DNA of 64,000 nt, taken from NCBI RefSeq assembly GCF_051401765.1, contig NC_135067.1, positions 20,827,501-20,891,500 of the forward strand. Direction: 5' to 3'. The DNA comes from Calliopsis andreniformis (lineage: Eukaryota; Arthropoda; Insecta; Hymenoptera; Andrenidae). The notes under the pieces are model-generated. The model was not told the origin of the DNA. It made no database searches and saw nothing but the letters and a program-made list of their open reading frames with translations. Shown piece after piece: positions 11,101 through 25,166 of the stretch. Within the stretch, counting starts at the first letter, position 1, and every line of letters starts with the position of its first letter. A program made the translations under genes and the position numbers.

Positions 11101-14100
11101 GTGTACATCATTACTCTGTGTCCCAGGCACTGGCAACCGGTGCTCCTCCCGCTTCCTGCTCCGCCAACAATAAGCCGCAGCCACTCGAGTCACCGTAAGG
11201 GAGAAAAAGCGTACACCGTCGGGGCGTTACGAGCTACGAGGACCGCGTTACGGTTAATTAAGCGCGAACCAGACCCGCAGCCAGGGCCAAGTAGCACGAT
11301 CGCCTGGAAACCGGAGGCCAGACGCATAGGGAAAACGCGTCTCCGAGTGGCACAGGCGCCTTCGATGGAAATGGACCACCAAATCCTCGGAAAACTGTCC
11401 CCTCCGCGCCAGCTGTTTCCTGTTACAAAAACTCGAGGGCTAAAGTAGAGACATTCGTCGAGGGTAACAGCCCCCTATGGCATAGCGGTCAGGCTTACAC
11501 GCGATTACGTGTTCTCACAGAATCTAGATCCTAATCCATAAAAGGTGAACTTCGGTCAGGAAAATTTATGTCTCCCCTTTTGAGAAGCTTGTACTATCGC
11601 CGTATGTGATAAAATGGATGTGTCAATGAAGGGAGATTTCAGGTTGGTTATTTTTCTGAAAATGAAAAACGTCCCTTGTGTGTTTTTGAAGTTTACCATA
11701 CTTGAGGAAGGAGACATGTGCGCTGATTGAAGGCACTAAATTTCTTCCACAATCTTGCCACAGTCATCCAGCCGACGCGTGTCTAATGCCCCCAAGCGGA
11801 ATTAATTTTCCCGCTCTGTGGATATTGATATTTGGCCAACATGGGAGACGGTCAGAGAGCAATCGGAAGGGGATCGAGTCGTACATCAGAATTATAGAAT
11901 AATCGGGCATTGTGGACGACAGATAGGCTCGATCGATGACAAAGCACGAACGATATTTCACATCATGTACCCACGCATTCGATTTTTCCCTGAGACGTGT
12001 ATCCCCTTGGCAGTCGATAGCAGAGCGAATCGCGTGTAACTCGGCGTCCCCGCAGGGCAAACATAGTCGCGATGAAAATTTCCACGGCTCAGCAGGTGGT
12101 GGCGCGCGCTCGTAGCTCAAGAGGTACATGCCAAAGGAAAAAAGTGTATCGTTTTGATAGTAGACGAGGCGCACCGGTAATAATCGTTATTACGCCAATT
12201 AATTCGCGCCTACGTGTGTACACTGGGCTGCGTTATCCGTGGTCAGCACGCGATTTCATCTGCGAAGGAACGTCATTAATATCTAGTCGGATATCACTAT
12301 ACACTTAAAGTAATTGCTGCCCCGGGGGTGTATGGGTGAGTACATACACGTCTCCGATCCCAGCATGCGTCTCGTACCAAGGAATAATTTCATTCCCACG
12401 AGAACCCGCGAAAGATCCTCACGTTGCCCCAATTAGCTCATGATCGATGCATTCGTTTTTTGTCTCCACCGTGGAGCTTGTAAGACTCTCGGTTTCAAAG
12501 GACTTTAGCACAGCCTTGTTTCACCCGCAGCGCAATTATCGATCGTAATATGACGGCATGTTACCGGCAAAGGATATGCTCTGTACTCGCGAGGTTCCTT
12601 CGTCTCTGCAGACTGCACGTTGCTTCGAGAAAGTAGAAAACGTTTTGGGATGTCCAAAGATTAACCAAAACTAATTTCTATTCTTTTGTCTACTCTTATG
12701 TATGAGATCCTCATTTACCTAATTGCTGTACAAAACATCACACAGCCACTGAGAGATTAAAATTGCTGATCAAAGGTAAACATCGAAAAGCTCGACAAAA
12801 GACTCAGATAGTAGATAAAGGTAGTCGCGAAGGAAAAGCCACGATCCACGTCAGACCGATTGTTATCGCGATATCTCTGTCCTTTGTCCCTAGTTTCTGG
12901 CCGCGACAATCCTACAGCTAAAAGAAAATCCCGTTCTTCCTGGCGTCGATCCTCGCGACGGTGTCTCGAGCAACGGCGAGTGAAAGAACCGCAAGGGCAA
13001 GGGGATGGGGACAATGTCGATTTCCGCGGCGTCACACCCGGAAGTGTCGCCGTAATGCCGACGATTTCCGAAGCCGCGGGGAGCGGGAAGAGGCGGCGAC
13101 ATCGCGGTCGGAGGAGAGGACGAGAGGACACGCGTGTCTCCGCGTGGGGAGAAGCGTGAACCGCGTATAAGTGCACGTTTCGTCCGCGGAGGAGATTGCA
13201 CCTCGAGGTCCTGCGGTGCATACGTTCCACGAAGGGACCACGGAGAGGAGAGAAGGAGCGAACACGAGCGGGAGAGGAACTGCCTCTCGGTCCCTTCCAC
13301 GACGTATCCTCGCTCGCTCGTCCTCATTTGTCTCCTTGGTTTTCGAGCCACCGGCCAAAACTTGTGCCTTTCTTTCGCCCCCTTCGTCCCGTAGCTACCC
13401 GCTCCTCTCCACCTCCCTCCCTCGCCCCACCCTGCCTCCTCCCCCTCCTCTTTTCATTTTTTCGTCCTCTTCCCTCTGTCCTTTTTTTTTCTTTACGCCA
13501 TCTCGCTTCCAATCCACCGCTCGCTGGGACCCTGAAAGGGCTCGCGGCTCCGACGGACCAAAGGAAGGGAGCGGGAGCGAGGCTTTTTCGAATCGAATCC
13601 CTCATTGTCGACTCGGTAATTCGAGGAGGATCGAAATAACCCATTATCCCGTAATGAGCGGTCCATTCACGTCCGCGGGGTGATGTGCGCGCTTCGTAGA
13701 CCCGTGTGCGTGTGCAACATTCGCGCGTACGCACTTGCCGGCGACCCCTGCACACGCAACTTTCAAGCGATTGTTACATTTACATGGCCCACCGTGAATG
13801 GTCACCAGTGGACCATTGGCCGAAGGCAGACACCTAAAAATTGATCAATTTTCGCAGTTGCTTCGGTTATCAAATGCGAATTTTCTATAGTACCCGTGTG
13901 TATAGCCTTCAACAGTCTGGATGTAAGGATCGTCTGTCTATAAAAAGAAGCTGACGCTGATTGAAGCGTTTCCTATGAATCACTAACACATTCGCAAGCA
14001 AGATGTGCGTCAAGACCCCGTTATTCTCATAGAAAATGTCAAATCTTTCCCTGAAGATCGGGAGCCGATTATAAATAGAGCCACAATGGATTCGCCATAG

Positions 14101-17100
14101 TTGGCGTACTCGTTTAATAACGCAACGGGTCGTAGATGGATAGACCGTCTATTACACGCTAAATGTGGACTTGCGAGTCCATTTATATACACCTAACAGC
14201 CTGTTTCTTTTATAGATTTCGCGGAAGGGGTCTGCATATGGCACAGATGTCGACTCTGATCGATAGTTAGAAACTAGATAATCCAATCTTTGTTAAACTC
14301 TGACCGGTTTACTTTGCGACTTTCGAGGCGCTATCTCTAGTCGATTCCACGTAGAATGCAGTATCTCTTATAACTCATTTAAAGACTTCTTTATAGCAAC
14401 GAGTCAATTGCCGTATGGTCATTGTTTTCTCGGTAACCATTATCGATAGCCTTATTCACTTGACAAACACTTCGCTATTTCTGGGTCAAGATTACATCAA
14501 GACTTTGCTAGTAATTAATCGAAGAAACTTTCAACCAACGATCCTCATCTCCAAAGCATGAACAGCAGTCTTCGGAGAATTTTTCACACGCATACAATAA
14601 AAAATTAATGTAAACTATGAGAATGACGTTTGCAAAGCGTACATGGAAAGCATAAAGTAGTCAGAGGTAATTCCCGAAGTGGCTCGGGCGCTCGAAAGGT
14701 CTTCGAACCTTTCCAGGAGGAGCGGTTCTCTCGCGCAGAGCTCCTTAACCATACAACCGGCGCCATCTGTGGAGCCGACCGGAAACCGCCAGCCGCTCGT
14801 TTACGACTCTCTCAAGGACCTGGCTGCGCTGGATCCTTGCTCGATCGCTCCCTACTCGAGTCCTCGACGCATCTCCGACGAACGGTACGACTTTCGTGGT
14901 AAAACGACCGTCGCGTAATGAAGTAATCATCCCCGTTATCGGACCTCATTAATCGATCCACCTCGAGGAGGCACAGTTACCTCTCAGCGCAGCGCACCAG
15001 GCTCCACTCGATGCGACCGAAAGGATCACCTCTCGATAACATCTGTCGCATGTTTCGCGGAATTTTCCTGCGCAGAAGATCCCGTTGCTCAAGGCAGGAA
15101 ACAGGATTGCAAATTTCCATTGCGCCTCGATACTGTTACTTCTTAATGAAGGACCTCGAAGCAGGTGTAGGCTCTGCATTTTTTGTTACACGAGTTTCTC
15201 ATGAGAGAGAGCGGTATTGTGACGAGCTACTATCAAACCGTGTTCTTTAATTTTCCTTTTATAGGGAAACTGCCATTTCAAACGAAGGAATTTGAAGAAA
15301 GAATTGTTCATCTTTAGCCGTTTCATCTAATTAAAGTAAATATCCTTCGGAAAGATTGTTAATAGCAGTAAGCAGTCAGAAGTCTCCTTCCTGAACCACC
15401 GGACTTCGGTCCGCCTCTAATCTCGTCGCGCGCCGCGTTTCCCGGCTTGTGTTTCTTTAACCCCGTCCATTGTTCTCCGCCGTACATTCTAATCATCGCG
15501 TTAGATTCTACGTCCCCTTATCCAAGCCCGAGACAAAGAAATCTAACAAAGTTATCTCACAGCGGGTACACAAAACCGGTACTAGCATTAATGTACCTCG
15601 GAACCGCGCTAATGGCGCGCTCCTAGTCCTATAGTCGGTGGATTTATCCACATACCGACACGCCCAAAACTCCAAGAATTTCCTCGCTAATGGATCGACA
15701 TGTTGACACGACAGTCGGTTTGTTCATGGCGCGGCACGCACAAGGGACATCCTCTTTGCACATGATAGAGGCGCCATGCGCCAAGGGGACGATTATTTGC
15801 AAACGGAGACTAATCACCCAGGGTTCCTCCCGAAGAACCCTCCCCCCTTTGACCCCTGTTCCCTCTGGCACGAAAACGCCAGGGGAACAATGGAAATACT
15901 TGGCAGGAGCGGTTCGTCTCGGGGGCCACCGGTTATCTGGCAGGATTATCTACCTTAAAATGTTTGTTCCTGAAATTTTGGTGGCGTGTACAGGCGGGCG
16001 CCATGTGCTTCGAGCTGGAACAATCTGATCGCGGATCTAAGGAATCTACTAGTGTAATATGATAGGGAGGTCTTAAAACAAAGACGTAGAAACCTAGGAT
16101 ACGGCAACATAACACCTGGACCCGGGCTACCTGCTGCCGGGTTTCTCGGCCCACCGTTTTCGTACGGCCACCTTTTTACACGCGTACATACGCGTTCGTT
16201 CGTTTTTTCTCAGAACGCGTCAGACGTTTTCGCTGACCAAAATGTAGCATTAATTCCTTGGACGTTAACGAACGAGATTGATGGATAAACGATGGGAGTG
16301 AGAATTTTTCGAGCACAAGTGTCACTTAACCGTACCAATGGAAGTTTTAGGAGATACTTCGAGTGGCTTAGAAATGAGAGGGATGCGTCTGTTTGTATGG
16401 AAATGGGGATGAGTGCCATGGGAATGGATAGTGTGTGGTAAAAGTGTCTCTAGAAGTTGGAGCGAGTCTTTATAGACGCGGAGTTTATGATAGAACTTCG
16501 TCAAGCACCAAACAAGCGTCGATTCAAAACCATTTAGTTAAAGGTTACCAAAAATATCTCCCACAATAGTTGGAGGCGAGCGCATCCTTTACAGCCTGAT
16601 GAATGCGTGGCTCACTAATGACATCAGATCAACGAATGACTCTTTTGTGCGAGACCGAGGAAAGGTTATTCCTGAGGCGGTTGAGTCGCTCGTTTCCAGA
16701 AAGGTTTAACGCAATTCAATGGAGTATAACAAATTCCACGATTCGAAGTAAGAAAAAGGGATCGCCCGGAACGGCCTCTACCTGGGGACCCTGTTCGTAG
16801 CCGAACCGTTTCCCTCGGAGAGATCCACCTTCATACATATATCTACACATATATTTTTTTTAATTTCGGAGTTTCACCCGACAGAAGAGGATTAATGGGT
16901 GCTCCGAAGCAACGAAACCGTGACGCAGGGAGGAGAAGAAGGAGAGAGATCGGAGCCAGGCCGGGTATCCTGAAACACCCCATTCCGTCCACCCCAGGTT
17001 GCCAGGTTCCTCGAAGCAGGAATGCCATAATCTAGATAACCGAGCATAATAGAATACCTGGACCTGGACTGGTTGCTTTCTACCTCGTTGCACCTTCACC

Positions 17101-20100
17101 TTTTTTTCTCCCTTCCCTGTGCCAGCTCGTATCTCGTTGCTGCTCCTCTTCGCCGTTCCCTCTCTTCCTCCTCCAGCCCTTCTTCTTCCTCGTCCTTTCT
17201 TCTCTGTACTTCGCCCCGTTGGTCCTGCTCCCATCTGGTCAGCCGTTGCTGCTGCCGTTCGCTTGGCTTTTCCAAGATGAATCGTCGATGAGAGCCGAGA
17301 GATCCCTTCGTTTCTCGGTGTCCCAATGATATGGGAGTGAGAGAGGAAGGAGCATTCCTCGTGCTCGACATGGGACGAGGAATGCCGAAAGACACGAGGA
17401 AGACGGAGCGACAGCCCCATGTCTCCTACTTGTTCGTCCTGCGACCAGGACACGTGTTTTCCAACCGGACTCGTGGCCACCGAAACAAGGAAAAGTCCTG
17501 TTGGCATGGGGGAGAGACCCACCAGAACACGATCGTATCGGATTTCTCCGTTGGATCAGAAGCCCAGCCTCTCTGCTCCCTCGTCACACGCACGTGTATC
17601 CTAGGAGAGAAATTTCGTGAATGTCCTGATGAGAACTGGCCCCGTCACCCAGCCTTCGTTATTTCTACCCTCGTTAACGGTTCGACGATAATTCAGCGTC
17701 CATGCCGTGGGATCGGACCAGTGGCATGCTACAAACGAACGTAATGCTGCGGCTACCGTGGCCCTTTATTAATGACAATAATTTAGAGATATTCGATAAA
17801 TGCCCTATGGTTTCCTCCAACAGATTAACGTAACATACGACCAGAATTCGGTACATCGGATTTTAAAGTATCAGGAGTTCGACTCGATGGACTCTCTATA
17901 ATGAAAAAACACCTCGGTATCAAAAATTTGAGGTTGAACCGTGCACGCATTAGTATAATGGTCAGAATCTTTTTTTAAGGACGGAATGTCTCGAGACTAC
18001 TGCTTCTAGATCCCCTGACACGAGTAGATGTTGGACATAAAGTTTGGTCCAGGGAAAGAAATCGATTTGATACCGGTCATCATGCGTTCTACCATTAACA
18101 AAACGTTCCTGAACGAGCAGGCATTCACAGAATTTTAATTCCTATCGGTGGAACGAACGATACAGCAGCACCGGCAGCATTCCAGGATTGTGTCTACAGA
18201 GGGAAGGAAGGCGTTGCACCGCGTTTGCCTTTACATTTATGTAGCCGTTACGAAATCTCGGTTCCAATTGTCCTTCCAGTGGGCCGATACGGATCGTTGC
18301 TCCGCGACTCTTTATCTAGATGGATCTCGACTGCCTTGCTGTACACGAAACCACGAACCTGCCAGAACAAGGGTCAAAGCTCTCTCTTTCTTCCTGTTTC
18401 TCGTTTCGGCTCTTCGTGTCGCGGGATTGGCGAGAGAAAACAGAAGATAATTAAACGTTTCTGCGAGGGAGAAAAAACCAGAAGACTTCTCAGGACTATT
18501 AAACATTTTGCTACGACTATTACGATAGAAACCAGTGGCAGAAAGTCTACGGAGAAAGGAAATGCTCAGGTTCGCGACTCGATACCCTCGAATGAAGGTT
18601 CGAGTTACTCGCTTTCGAGTAGCGTTTCGAGAAGAACTCACAGCCGGCCGATAAGTGTTCGCAGTGTTTCGCTTCCGGTTATGCTGATAAAGCGAACGTT
18701 GAATGGAGCTCGTAAGCGACATTGATATAGGACGTGTGCTGGAACGATCGGGAGGGAAGCTCGCACCTGGAATCTTCTGGCAATCTCCCATACGTGAAAC
18801 CTGTTCGTTTTGACTCCAGCGTCGCGCGTATGTCGCGCGGTCGGATTATGAACTTCTTGATGAAGAGGGACGGGTTTCGAGCTGTGCCGAGATGGGTTAG
18901 AAAGCGGTGGCAAACGGGCTCGATAGTTTGCCAGATGGACCAGTTCTTCAGGGGCTTCTTTCGGGGAATACATACTTGAAGACTTTTTTCTATAGTCACC
19001 CGCTCGAGCTTGTAGTCCTAGTCTATTCTCCATTGTGTGCATGGACATACATAGATCTCCCATTAGAGGTACGAAAATTGAATCATCTCAGGAATGACAA
19101 TAGTAATCTTGATTGAAATCTACCCTTTCATGTGTCAGCAGCTTTTTTCAGTAGCTCAACAAAAATTTTAATTATAAGCTGAATTATAATTTTGCTGTCA
19201 AAGTTGAAATTTTTCGCTTAGGAATGAGTCGCATTGATAATCCTGCGTTTAACAAAACACTTATGAATCGCGCATAGAATTCCATGGCGCGCGCAAGGAC
19301 TACGCGAGTTGCATAATTAAAAGCAAAGCCACGGGTGTGTGTAATCCCATACGGGACGAAATATTTTGAATTTAATGCGTGGTCGTATTTTCCACGGCCG
19401 TACAATAAAACTACGCGTTCAGGCTTTGTACTGGACGGTTTTAACGCAGGCTGTAATAACAATTCCGTCTAAATAAAACGCCCGAGAACGATCGGGTGAC
19501 TCTGGTCTATTCATTATGCTGCTCGCGAGCCCGTTGTTTTTCGTATTACATTACTCGTGTCATTATTTTATTATACATCCACGTTATTATAATCGTAAAA
19601 TAATATCGAATATTTACGATTGTAATGACGCCGTAACGAGTCATCCCTCTCTCGTTTCGTCTGCCCGACCATGGTCACATCGTACATTATTCTCCTCGCA
19701 GCTTGGAAAATTTATGATTTGTCCATACCACTCTTGTAATATTAAACATACTTCCTCAGGTCTGGGTTAGGTAAATAATTAAAAATTGCATTTATAATCG
19801 ATTAAAGAAAATCAACATTGGCTCAATAGCGACTGGAAATCAAGTTAGTAATAAATATTAGAAAATGGAATATTTTTTGAAAATGTTCTTTCTCCCTGGA
19901 GGAATTGAAATTTATCAACCGGTGTGAATTGTTGCGGAGAGGAAACGCGTAGAGGTAAGCTCGATTCACGCCTTGGCATTAATTTCCCCTCGATTTTCTT
20001 CATTTAGAGGCAGAAGCGCGTTAAGGGGTTCCGCTCGGAGCGTGACGAGAGAGAGCAGAGAGCGAGTTACGCTGCCGCGAAGCCGGAACGATTCCCTTCA

Positions 20101-23100
20101 GGGCGATCGTGGATCGTTATCGCGTGGAAGGGTAGGCTAGTCCTGCATCTCTTTCTCTCACGGCGCTGGCAAAAAGCGCAAAAAGATAGAAGGCCGACTC
20201 TCCAGATGCGCGATCATTTGTAATATTTAATTATGGTCGAGTCCGCGGGGAAGATTGTCTCGCTACTTTGGATCGAGGGGGGAAGCCTTTTTTGCCGAGC
20301 GATTTTGTTTCTTTGCCTGCTATTTGGATCGCGAGGGGCGACGAGCCTTAAGAATTAAAAGCATTTTAATTGAAAGTTAACTGGAAGGGGCGGGTGTTGA
20401 AAGTATTATTCGAAACCTTTTTTCCCTATGAATTTCGAATTCACAGCCTCACAGAATTATATAAAGGAACAGTCAAACCAAAGGAAAATAGATATTTCTA
20501 TGGATAACCTACATAGTTAACCCAGGAAATGCAAAGTTGTAAAATAAGTACCTACGTAAAACGTAACCGGAGTTCTTACTATTGGATCAAGTGACTAAAA
20601 CTTAGAATCTCTAAAAAAAGTCATTGAAACTTTGTTCGGTGCTAAATAAGGTGCTTTTACGTGTGATTTGCGATAAAACTAAAGCGAAAATGTGTATTTT
20701 TCCTCAATTGGTTTCACAAGCCATTGTGATCCCGAAGTTGCGTTCAACGATATGTGTTCTGATCTATTACAATAGATAACCGATAATGAAGCAGTGGAAA
20801 GACTTCAATTTGCACTCGATGAAGGAGAACGCTCCTCTCGGCGTTCGCACCTCGAAACTTTCCGTCGCTGAACCCCCAATTCGAGGTCATAAAAACGTAC
20901 TGATCACACGAAACTGGATACCGTATCTGTAACGGCTACGACAACAGCCGATGGAGTGTTGAAAAGGCCAGGATCGAGACACGAGCAATCCATAATGCCT
21001 GGCAAATTGTCGGGTTAGCTCGCCGCAGAATGCGAACCGGCGTCATTTCCCAGCGGCATTCTTCTAAAATTATCGATAACTTATCGACGATTGACTGTAA
21101 TTCCCCGTCATACGTGGACGCGGTTGCTCCACGACGAAAAACCTCGCCTCTCACGCTTTCAACCCTTCCACATCCTCTCGTGTACTGCGTCCGACTCAAC
21201 TCATGAATATAGTTACAATTTTGTCCCACGATGTGTTTTTACCCCGAGGTCATGAGGGCTTTTTCTTCGAACGCCTCGTTGACCTTCTCATTAATCGCTC
21301 CTTGAACGCGTAAGGATGATTGAGAGCGGAGTATTTACCATTTTATGATTCTGAAATTGCTCGATATCACCTTGATGTAATGAGGGGAAAAATTACTACT
21401 TCTTGGAACATAATTTATGCAGGTATATTAGATTAATTTTCACAGTAATCTCCCTGTTTCTGGTATCCTGTCCTCTTGACAACTACTCATGGGAGTCTCG
21501 CTTGAAAAACAGAGTCAACACAGAGACATCCTGCATCGTAATCGCATCTATTATGCTGGTACATATCTTCTACAGCATTTTATAAGCAATCTCAGAACAA
21601 AATTGCTTAAACAAACACCCGCCACCTATCACTTTCCACTGCCTTTCCACTTCGAAGTCGGCAAACACCGTCTCCCAATAATAAAGCTGCTCACCTTTCT
21701 TCATTAAGTGACCAGAGCGTTCCACTCGTCACGTCTCTATTTATCGATCCCTCGTCAAACAATCGTCCATTCATCGGGATCCGAAAATATTATGTTAGCG
21801 ACGACACGGATATTGCATGCCAGAGACGACGACTCGGTCGCCTAATGCAATTCTGATGTACGTGCCTAGAAGAGGTTCCCTCGAAAGGGCGGAGGAACGC
21901 CGCGGTGTACGTTCAGCTGAAAAGCCAACCATGGAGGACACATGCTCACGGTCGGAAGTGTTAAAAATCGTTTTCCCGCGCAGACGCTGCGCTCCGCCGG
22001 CTGCTCCTCGAGTGTCACGTTTGTCATCCACTCCCGCGTCCGTCCTTTTCGTGAAATTCTCGTCGGCGAGTGGATCAAGGAGATCCCCTGAGCGAAGACG
22101 ACGTGTTTACATCGGCACCGAGCGTCCCTGGGGGATTTTCGTGCGGCTGAAGTGCTCGCTAAACGATTCGGATTCGCCGTGGCTTCTGAATGGCTGGCCC
22201 GATCAGGTAGGGATTTACGCGTTCCCTTGAATGGGGGTTAAACGGGGCCGGCTGTCCGATACAATGCACGGAACGAGCCAGCGACTCTCGCTTTTCGCCA
22301 ACTTATCGTAGCAGTGCGTACGCCAGGGCCGAGGAACGCTGGCCGCAGCGTGGTCGAGCGTAGTGCAAACAAGACGCATTGAGATGTTGCAGTACACTCG
22401 TCGCATGGCAAACATACCCTGCTCTCGGTCAGTGTCTCGAGTTGACGAACAAACGCGCCGATTGAGGCCAGAGGAGGGGACGTCGCGTTGAAGGACTCGA
22501 GAGGAAACCGTTCCGTCGAGGATTTTGGAGGGAGAACTCTTTCAACCGATTAAGTAGCTAAAAAAGTTCGGATTTTTTGTTTGAAAAGATGATTCAAGAT
22601 TTATTGTATACATCTCGGACTATACAACCTCCTTGATTGAGTACCATAAGCACGTCAGCATAAAAAAAGTTCGAAGACAGCTCCTATTAATTACTTCAAT
22701 ACTCCACCTCGTGATTAACTTCCCCCACTTCAGCTCTCGACCGTTCTAATCATCTCAAGCCTTTTTTTTACCCAGTCCATACCACATTCCCGTTTTATCG
22801 CGATCCAACGAAGGACTACGGGGAAGTTCCACGCGATGATGATCTCCAGCTCAGCCACTGAAACTTTCCTCTCGGCGACGCATTTTCCTTCGAATTTCTT
22901 AAAACATATAGGAGCTGACATGCCTCTGTACTGTATGATCAGCCGAAATATTCATGAATATATCTCGTATATTACATGGATCCCGAAATGCGAAAGATGT
23001 TATTACCAGGGCCTGGCCGTTCCCGGAGTAAGGCCAAGAATGGAGATCGCTCGGTGTTTCGAGGGCGAGCCGCGTGTACGGAGAAGAAAATGTGCCACGT

Positions 23101-25135
23101 AATGCGCCGCGGGGCCGAGACGAGGATGACCAGAGCGAGGAGAAGCGGCGCAGGAAGGGAAAGGATGACGGGAAAGAAGGCAGAGGCAGATGCAAGCAAC
23201 AGTCAAGGAAAAAGGAGCAGCTGCACCCTGTGCACCGAACTATCCTCTCCCGACTTGCGTTATGATTCTATGCCTTCTCTGCCCCCTCCTTCCACCTTCG
23301 CCGAGTGCCGCCTCTTTTGAGGAAACGGAGACGATATGCGTTACGAAATCTCTCTGCATCTCCCTTCTCCCTAGCGTAGACCGCTTTCTTCTCGTGGCTT
23401 TGTAGCTGCACCGAACCCTCTGCCCTGTTTGGCCAACCGCGTGAAATCGCTGGCTCTGGTCACTCCGAAAATCAGAGTTCGCGCTGTTTACAACGGCCAC
23501 ACGATGGGGATAATGAATTCAAGCTGTTTTTGGTATCAGAACCCTCTTGGCGAGACTTTCTTGCACGCCTCGACGCGGTTGTCGTCGAGGGTGTCTTATA
23601 AGTACATAGTCATTTCGTGTTATCCAGAGCGTATAATTTTAACTCGTTCAGATGTGTCGTAGATGATATATGGTTTCCATTAACGTTGGAGTCGCTGAGT
23701 GCCAGAGTATTACGGTTTTCTTGCCGCGCTTCGAATCTGGTGTGCAATGGAAGCGAGAGAATCGCAGGAAAAAATGGTGAAGATTGGATGGATGAGTCTT
23801 TTCTCACTTAACACGTAGGAAAGGTGTAAATGTTGTGTGAGAAAGTGATACATTTACGGATTAAGTGATATGTGAGATTTAATGAAAGAGCAGTCTGTAG
23901 CACACCTCTAATTTAAATATAAGTGCACCTCACACATATGTAATTAGTACTTTTATTTACTGCACAAAATCTCTAGTTGTCTTATGATCGATATTGCATA
24001 ATATTTCTACATAAACAGAGAAGTTAGTTCATACTCGAGCAACGAAGGTTATTAAGGAGGAGGCTTCCAGAAGTGGTTGAAAGTTTTTATAAGAAACTCC
24101 ACCCGTTGCGCCAGGGGATCTTGAAATTGCGCGTCCGCCCAGCGCGCATCACCTTTTCACTTTGATAAGGATATCTCGGATCCGTAATCTCACGGACCGC
24201 AGGGTTTACTATATTTCTTGTCGAACGTTATCAAATACGCCGAAGGATAACTGGCTTCTGAGAAGGAACAATCTGCCGATGCACGATAAGCTTGTTAGTC
24301 TCTCGAGCTGTGTTCCCTCCCCACCTTCCTGCGCTCCAACTCTCCATCAAGCTACACTGAATCATAACTGACACACCGAATTAAAAGCAAAGTCCTCTTC
24401 CCCTTCGTTCCCTCTCTCTTCGTTCCTCGCACCGGTTCGTCTCTCGCGCGGTAATTACGAACACGGTGTTTATTAAAAGGTGTTGCAATAAAGCTAAATT
24501 AACCTGTCTTCGTCGATGGACGCTGGACCGTGCGTATGTGTGCGTATCGAGTTCGTTAAACATTTATACATTCGTCATCGGCGCTCGACACGTCTGCTCG
24601 GAAATTTAGAAACGCGTGATATCGAGTTACCATCGTTACGCTGCTACTTGCAACGAGTGGTCTTGATTAACTTGTCGAGGGATCAGTATGTAAATGACAC
24701 GAAAACAAGCTAGGAACACCGTGACGAGTGTGACCGCAGAAATAATTTTATATAAATCTCGAATTATTTTTTATTCCAGACGACGATGAAAAAGTAGGAC
24801 ATAGAGGAACGCATAGCCTCAAGACTTGTCTCCAAGTGCCCCACAGTGGAGGCTAGATTCTCGTGCGCTTAATTAACTCGACTCCGTTTGCAAGACCGTT
24901 CGAAATTTCGCGTACACCTTCTAAAAAAATAAAGAACCCGTGCAAATCGCTGAAGAAAGAAGTCGAAGATGCGGGAAGAGCAAGAAAAAGGTGAGAGGGA
25001 GGAGAGGGTGGTGGAGAGCAGCGGTTATCGAAGGTTCAATCTTCGAGCCATGGGGCCGGTCACTATATGGGATTCTGGGGATACGGGGGAGGTAATCGAT
25101 TACCATGGGACCGATCTTTCTCCTCCTTTCCCCCC

Positions 25136-25166
<31 letters not shown>

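Noticed and set aside
16860..17522. 220-codon minus-strand frame
   Set aside because: Low-complexity Arg/Gly/Glu region opposite a pyrimidine-rich strand; no motif or splice support.
17950..17965. TTAGTATAATGGTCAG, resembling a tRNA-Asp/Glu D arm
   Set aside because: No anticodon arm, T arm or acceptor stem follows; the next bases are a T run, so it is not a tRNA gene.
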